Assembly: GCF_932276165.1 (NCBI RefSeq) | Contig: NC_063994.1 | Span: 6,510,001-6,574,000 of the forward strand | Direction: 5' to 3' | Source: Plutella xylostella | Lineage: Eukaryota; Arthropoda; Insecta; Lepidoptera; Plutellidae | Length of the DNA: 64,000 nt | Shown: piece after piece, positions 61,401 through 64,000 of the stretch | Numbering within the stretch: the first letter of the stretch is position 1 | How the letters are laid out: every line of letters begins with the position of its first letter | Made by a program: the position numbers and the translations under genes | Notes under the pieces: model-generated | What the model was told of the DNA's origin: nothing | What the model saw: the letters and a program-made list of their open reading frames with translations, nothing else | Databases searched by the model: none

Positions 61401-62320
61401 TGACAAAGTTTCAGTGACATATGGAACGGCAATGGCGAGTGGATCTTTTTCCTTGCTCGTGAGTGGCATAAGTGTATTTAGCAAGCTCTCTAAACCCCGC
61501 TCTCCTTGTTTCAGTGGTATACTGCGACTACAGCGGCTCCGGGCGCTCCCTGTCATGGCTGGAGGAGCACGTGGCCCAGAGCGTGCTGCCCACGCACGCC
61601 ACGCAGTGCACCGCCTTCTCCTACACGTCGGGGCAGAGCGAGCTGTACAAGTTAGTATGAACCTGTAGAATATGTCAATTGGCAACCCACTGCAGGGTAT
61701 ATCTCCTCCATATTACACCAAGTTCCACGGTCCTGGGGGGTGACTCGTTCGGTACGCTTGAATACAACGAGATAGAGTAACGCTGCAGTTTAGTTTTTCC
61801 GTAGCCTCGGAGCGCTGCGCTTATTACAGTTGTATGAGTTGTATTTCGTTGTATTTAATTATAGTTCAATCGTTCTTCGATTTTGAGAGTGACCCCTTGC
61901 CCCCATATAGTCATCCAGTTTGGTCCAGTTACTTTCCAAATGTCATTGGGCCAATAGGACTGTGCTCTACCCCGACCGATTGTCGCCTTGCCAGATGAAC
62001 CTTGTCAGTGTGTTGGAATCTACCAATTTAGATTAGAAATGCAAATTGGCCACATACCACACTTTACATCACAAATTACCCAAGATGCATACTCAAAACC
62101 AATACCGAAAACCTCTACCATAAAAAAATCTTCCTCCACCAGATCGGAGTCGAAAGCCGTGATCCGCTCGGCAGTGAACGCCTGTCCGGAAGACGTGGTG
62201 ATCGTCGGAGGCGCCCTGCCGCGGCTGTTGCGGTCATTGACCCTGGCCAGGGTGGCCGTCTTCGTGTCTTCACGGGAGACGGCGAGGCAACTGGCGCCGT
62301 GGACCGAGTGCGGTGCTGAG
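28462..62320 (+). CDS. Class-V aminotransferase-fold protein, N-terminal part
   Basis: Coding exons are 28462-28654, 61515-61650 and 62143-62320, joined in phase (AAA G|TG and AA|A). They give 169 residues, and the gene continues past the window. The start ATG follows gacagt. An ATG-TGA pair lies ten bases upstream. The N-terminus is basic and low-complexity (SVLKKSKGSKGKSES). From about residue 40, YIDDSIVGKGNSFCGPYGRR and VVYCDYSGSGRSLSWLEEHV match the entry of PLP-dependent class-V aminotransferase/cysteine desulfurase-like proteins (Y-x-D-Y-x-x-SGR). A typical VIVGG...VFVS...LAPW block follows. In that block, the EHHSN-type histidines expected after the VFV strand read SRETARQ, so the usual PLP-stacking histidine appears to be missing. 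The PLP lysine would lie beyond the window. Specific reaction unknown. Confidence 0.72.
28655..33535. other. First part of the 33-kb intron
   Basis: AT-rich intron with no gene recognised. It contains a MITE fragment at 29751-29792, an inverted-repeat element at about 32099-32466 with a (CA)n tract, and a SINE-tail fragment at about 33090-33150 (tatgtccagcagtggacaac). Short open frames here look like chance. Confidence 0.45.
32099..32466. mobile_element. Inverted-repeat element with (CA)n core
   Basis: TGACAAACTTATCTGTTCCGG (from 32101) and its near-complement (32443-32466) face each other across about 320 bases. Those bases contain a CA microsatellite at about 32235-32262 and the moth repeat word actcccttgcggggtaggcag. 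Ends beyond the arms are not resolved. Confidence 0.5.
33547..33645. repeat. Palindromic repeat, core AAACCTGACCCCCC
   Basis: A perfect 14-bp stem (33570-33583 with 33607-33620) has a 23-base loop, with weaker complementarity outward to about 33547 and 33645. A foldback repeat or MITE. Confidence 0.6.
35448..35936 (-). pseudogene. R1-type LINE remnant in copy C, internally deleted
   Basis: Same - strand remnant as in copy A, with about 360 bases missing, including the PLLWN block. The VRSMILPGAP part remains. By chance the deletion leaves a 162-codon open frame on the opposite (+) strand; I regard that frame as meaningless. Confidence 0.6.
36194..36456. repeat. Nested palindrome inside copy C (also in A and B)
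   Basis: Both ends begin TATACA and run on through forms of 'gttgcaaaaagggtata...gccgaaag', recognisably alike over about 75 bases in inverted orientation. Further single ends of the same family occur in the element near 34352, 34487 and 34716, and outside it at 33846. This suggests MITEs nested in the TTAA element. Confidence 0.55.
37910..43229. other. Intron 1, middle part
   Basis: AT-rich sequence. Minor items are a short tandem gtcgctagtcgctagtcgct near 39460 and a fragment of a common moth repeat near 42290-42350 (gctcgcttgtgagccacctc). There is a moderately GC-rich patch at 40895-41045 of unknown nature. No exon or gene recognised. Confidence 0.4.
43238..45591. mobile_element. hAT-like non-autonomous element (2354 bp)
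   Basis: Perfect 12-base terminal inverted repeats TAACGTGACCAT / ATGGTCACGTTA are flanked by an exact 8-bp duplication GGCATGAC (43230-43237 and 45592-45599). An 8-bp duplication and a TARNG-type end are hAT hallmarks. GCGGGAC words cluster inside both ends (about 43264; four at 45501-45577). No transposase frame is visible. The interior is AT-rich with degenerate repeated words, plus two copies of a GC-rich core (about 44463-44560 and 44683-44780) that is also found in the 770-bp element at 11079. Confidence 0.82.
45600..50615. other. Intron 1, 45.6-50.6 kb
   Basis: AT-rich, no gene recognised. A palindrome lies at 48319-48394. The patch 49990-50170 is less AT-rich and has some promoter-like look (tatcagtggagcg), but I cannot support a call. 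Confidence 0.4.
48319..48394. repeat. Bipartite hairpin
   Basis: A lower stem of 15 bp (48319-48333 with 48380-48394) and an upper stem of 18 bp (48337-48354 with 48357-48374) are separated by a 3/5-base internal loop. The tip has only two unpaired bases. Both stems are perfect. Confidence 0.7.
50616..50763. mobile_element. 148-bp palindromic MITE, TTA duplication
   Basis: Two arms of about 63 bases match with few differences, starting CCCCCTTATTCATAGA and ending in its complement. TTA stands on both sides (50613-50615 and 50764-50766). A TTA/TWA duplication suggests the PIF/Harbinger group. Confidence 0.75.
50764..57324. other. Intron 1, 50.8-57.3 kb
   Basis: AT-rich intron. A SINE-like fragment lies near 51272-51355 (catcatcatcatcagccatc...). 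GC-richer patches at 53880-54010 and 54957-55190 were examined, but no known protein was recognised in them. Confidence 0.4.
57327..57480 (-). mobile_element. LINE 3' end with (TAGA)n
   Basis: (TAGA)n stands at 57327-57342, followed by gtactctttatttgtacacc, acaattttacatagac and aaaaggcggtcttatcgctt...gatctcttccagacaacc. I recognise this as the 3' end of an abundant moth non-LTR retrotransposon in reverse orientation. An AT-rich ATACAT-type simple repeat follows at about 57590-57680. Confidence 0.6.
57681..61059. other. Last part of the 33-kb intron
   Basis: AT-rich intron; no repeat family or gene recognised with confidence. Confidence 0.4.
61060..61345 (+). mobile_element. Decayed SINE
   Basis: A diverged relative of the SINE at 16894-17245. 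It has the same order of words: cgcagcttctcaggatag, atcaaatcccgg, aagtaccaatgagt, taccatcgatattgcagtgaag, and aactcaccaacccgcaatcg...gtggtgagaaatggcccaa. It lies about 170 bases upstream of exon 2 of the aminotransferase gene. Confidence 0.6.
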
Positions 62321-64000
62321 GTAAGATTTCTATTCGAATCTTTATTCAATAGTTACATACAATTTTCTCTGCTTAGCTTCAACTTACTGAATGTTCTCTG
62401 GAATTTGGAATTTACGTCTGAACATAGTTTGTAAGGATGGTAGTGTTTCCTGGCTCCTTGCAATGGGACCTTTGTGCATTATCCTTCTAAAGCCTAATGT
62501 TCTAAGTTCCTCAGCTTCAAAATGAATATCCTTCTGTGTAATGCCAGACCAAAACGTTACCCAGTTCGTGCAATGCCGCGATGTTCTTACTAATCATGTG
62601 CCCTTTTATTGATTGTCTGATCTGAATGTTTAGTCACGGATCCCATCCATGTTCAGTTCATACAAAACTCAAAACAAATGCTCGTTACCTTGAGCCGCAG
62701 TGTAAACAAAACGATTTGCATAACTTATGATCGTAAATTAACAGGGAGAGACAGAAGATGTCTCTTATTATTATAAATACTTATCGATTTCACAGAAACG
62801 TTTCATGTTTACAATTCCACGTTTGGAACGCCTGTTTTACGAGTAATTTTCACATTTCTATCTAATATTCATGATCATAATTTGCCAAAATGTTATGTGT
62901 TAGTCATCAGATATATAACACCCACAAATTGAGTTGATATGAGCACTTTATTGCTACAATTTATGTTCAAATCACGTGCAAACTACTCGTAGCTGCGTTG
63001 GCTTCCTGTAGTTACTTTCTTGTCTGCTATTCTATTACCACTGCTAATGCCGTATCATACCGCACAGTAAAGCTTTGATAGACTACCATCCCAATTTCAC
63101 CTTCGGACGGATTGATAAACAAAACAAAACATTTAATAATCTCTAAGGTTATGTGTTTTTACTTTAAAAACTCATTTTCCCGATAAGCCTAGTCTACTAG
63201 CTGGTAAACAAACATCAAATTGCGAAGGTCATGTCCAATGGCCAATCGCAATACATAAATTACAATTTCATAGACTTGACGCTATTAAACGGCGTGCAAC
63301 TGCATGTAACTGCAACAAATGTTTTTTTACGATCGGGAAATTCCTCTGCAATACTCTGCATAGAGTGGGGCATAGTCCGCTTGCTGTAAAATTGTTTTAT
63401 GAATTGGCACTGACAGATATTGCGTCTGCAGTACTGTACGTTTCCGTTGTACGTCCCTAACCCTGCACAATTTATTGTTCTTATCATCGTCTGCCACTAA
63501 CTGCCCAGGGTGCCGCCACGTGCGGCTATAATCATGAAGATTTAAAGAGTATTTTATTACTTTATGTAAACAAATAAGTAAAGGCGTAAGACAAGTCATA
63601 ATGTCCAGCCTATTGGGCTTATCAGAATTGAAGACAGTGTTTCCAAGAATATGCGCATACGCATCATAGTCACGCTCTGCGCGATACGTGCGGCATGGCG
63701 CCTAGCGCTACTCTAGCTTGACAAAAAATATCAAACGAGAGCCGACTTGCAATTGGCACGTCTAAAGGAACGAGACAGAGTCGTAGTTAGCGTACCAGCC
63801 ATTTGAAACTAGTTTTTTCATGACCCCTCTGGCGTGATCGCCAACTGTTTGGCTGAAGCGTCAGCCGTGGGCTGCTTTATTGATTTATGGATGTTCATGC
63901 AACTTCATAAACGTCAGCTTTAGACTGCGAGCCGCCCATATGTTACAGTGATGATCTTCTTTCCATGTCGCATGTGACATACACTAGAGCTGGTCTAGGG
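62321..64000. other. Intron 3 of aminotransferase gene, to window edge
   Basis: No further exon of the gene was recognised, so the next one probably lies to the right. A segment at about 62440-62590, when reversed, has coding-like words but no clear match. The block 63650-63830 looks like a dispersed moth repeat but was not identified. Confidence 0.35.

Noticed and set aside
62440..62590. Possible LINE or exon fragment on the - strand
   Set aside because: Some coding-like words but no recognisable domain and no consistent frame; left uncalled.

Overview
The window is animal nuclear DNA from a moth or butterfly (Lepidoptera; species not resolved). The genes are split by short GT-AG introns, the exons are GC-rich in an AT-rich background, and the repeats are of lepidopteran type: tRNA-headed SINEs, CAGA- and GATA-tailed retroposon ends, TTAA-flanked elements and small foldback MITEs. 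Nothing bacterial or viral was recognised. All exon models below were assembled by eye. In every model the splice phases close without a frame break.

Layout, left to right. (1) SNF8/VPS22, + strand, last three coding exons (227-2179). (2) An SCLT1-like distal-appendage coiled-coil protein, - strand, 11 exons, 504 aa (6162-2698). (3) HDAC11, + strand, 8 exons, 343 aa with all catalytic residues (6671-12448). (4) RIB43A/RIBC, - strand, 9 exons, 381 aa (27791-14119). (5) The first three coding exons of a class-V aminotransferase-fold protein, + strand, beginning at 28462. Its first intron is about 33 kb, and the gene runs off the right edge.

The genes alternate in direction, so there are two divergent promoters: SCLT1/HDAC11 (6163-6670) and RIB43A/aminotransferase (27792-28461). 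Each carries a candidate RFX X-box 107-113 bases upstream of the ciliary gene's ATG. The convergent ends (SNF8/SCLT1 and HDAC11/RIB43A) hold the polyadenylation signals. The last HDAC11 coding segment has been tandemly triplicated into its 3' flank.

The accessory content is mostly transposons. Three near-identical TTAA-flanked elements of 3.6-4.6 kb carry a degraded R1-type reverse-transcriptase fragment. Two sit head-to-head, sharing one TTAA, in RIB43A intron 6. The third lies in intron 1 of the aminotransferase gene. A 770-bp element and a 2354-bp hAT-like element each have a perfect 8-bp target duplication and share an internal GC-rich core surrounded by degenerate reiterated words. Two SINEs in inverted orientation bracket HDAC11 exon 6. 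Most of the 28.7-61.5 kb region is AT-rich intron in which I recognise no gene.
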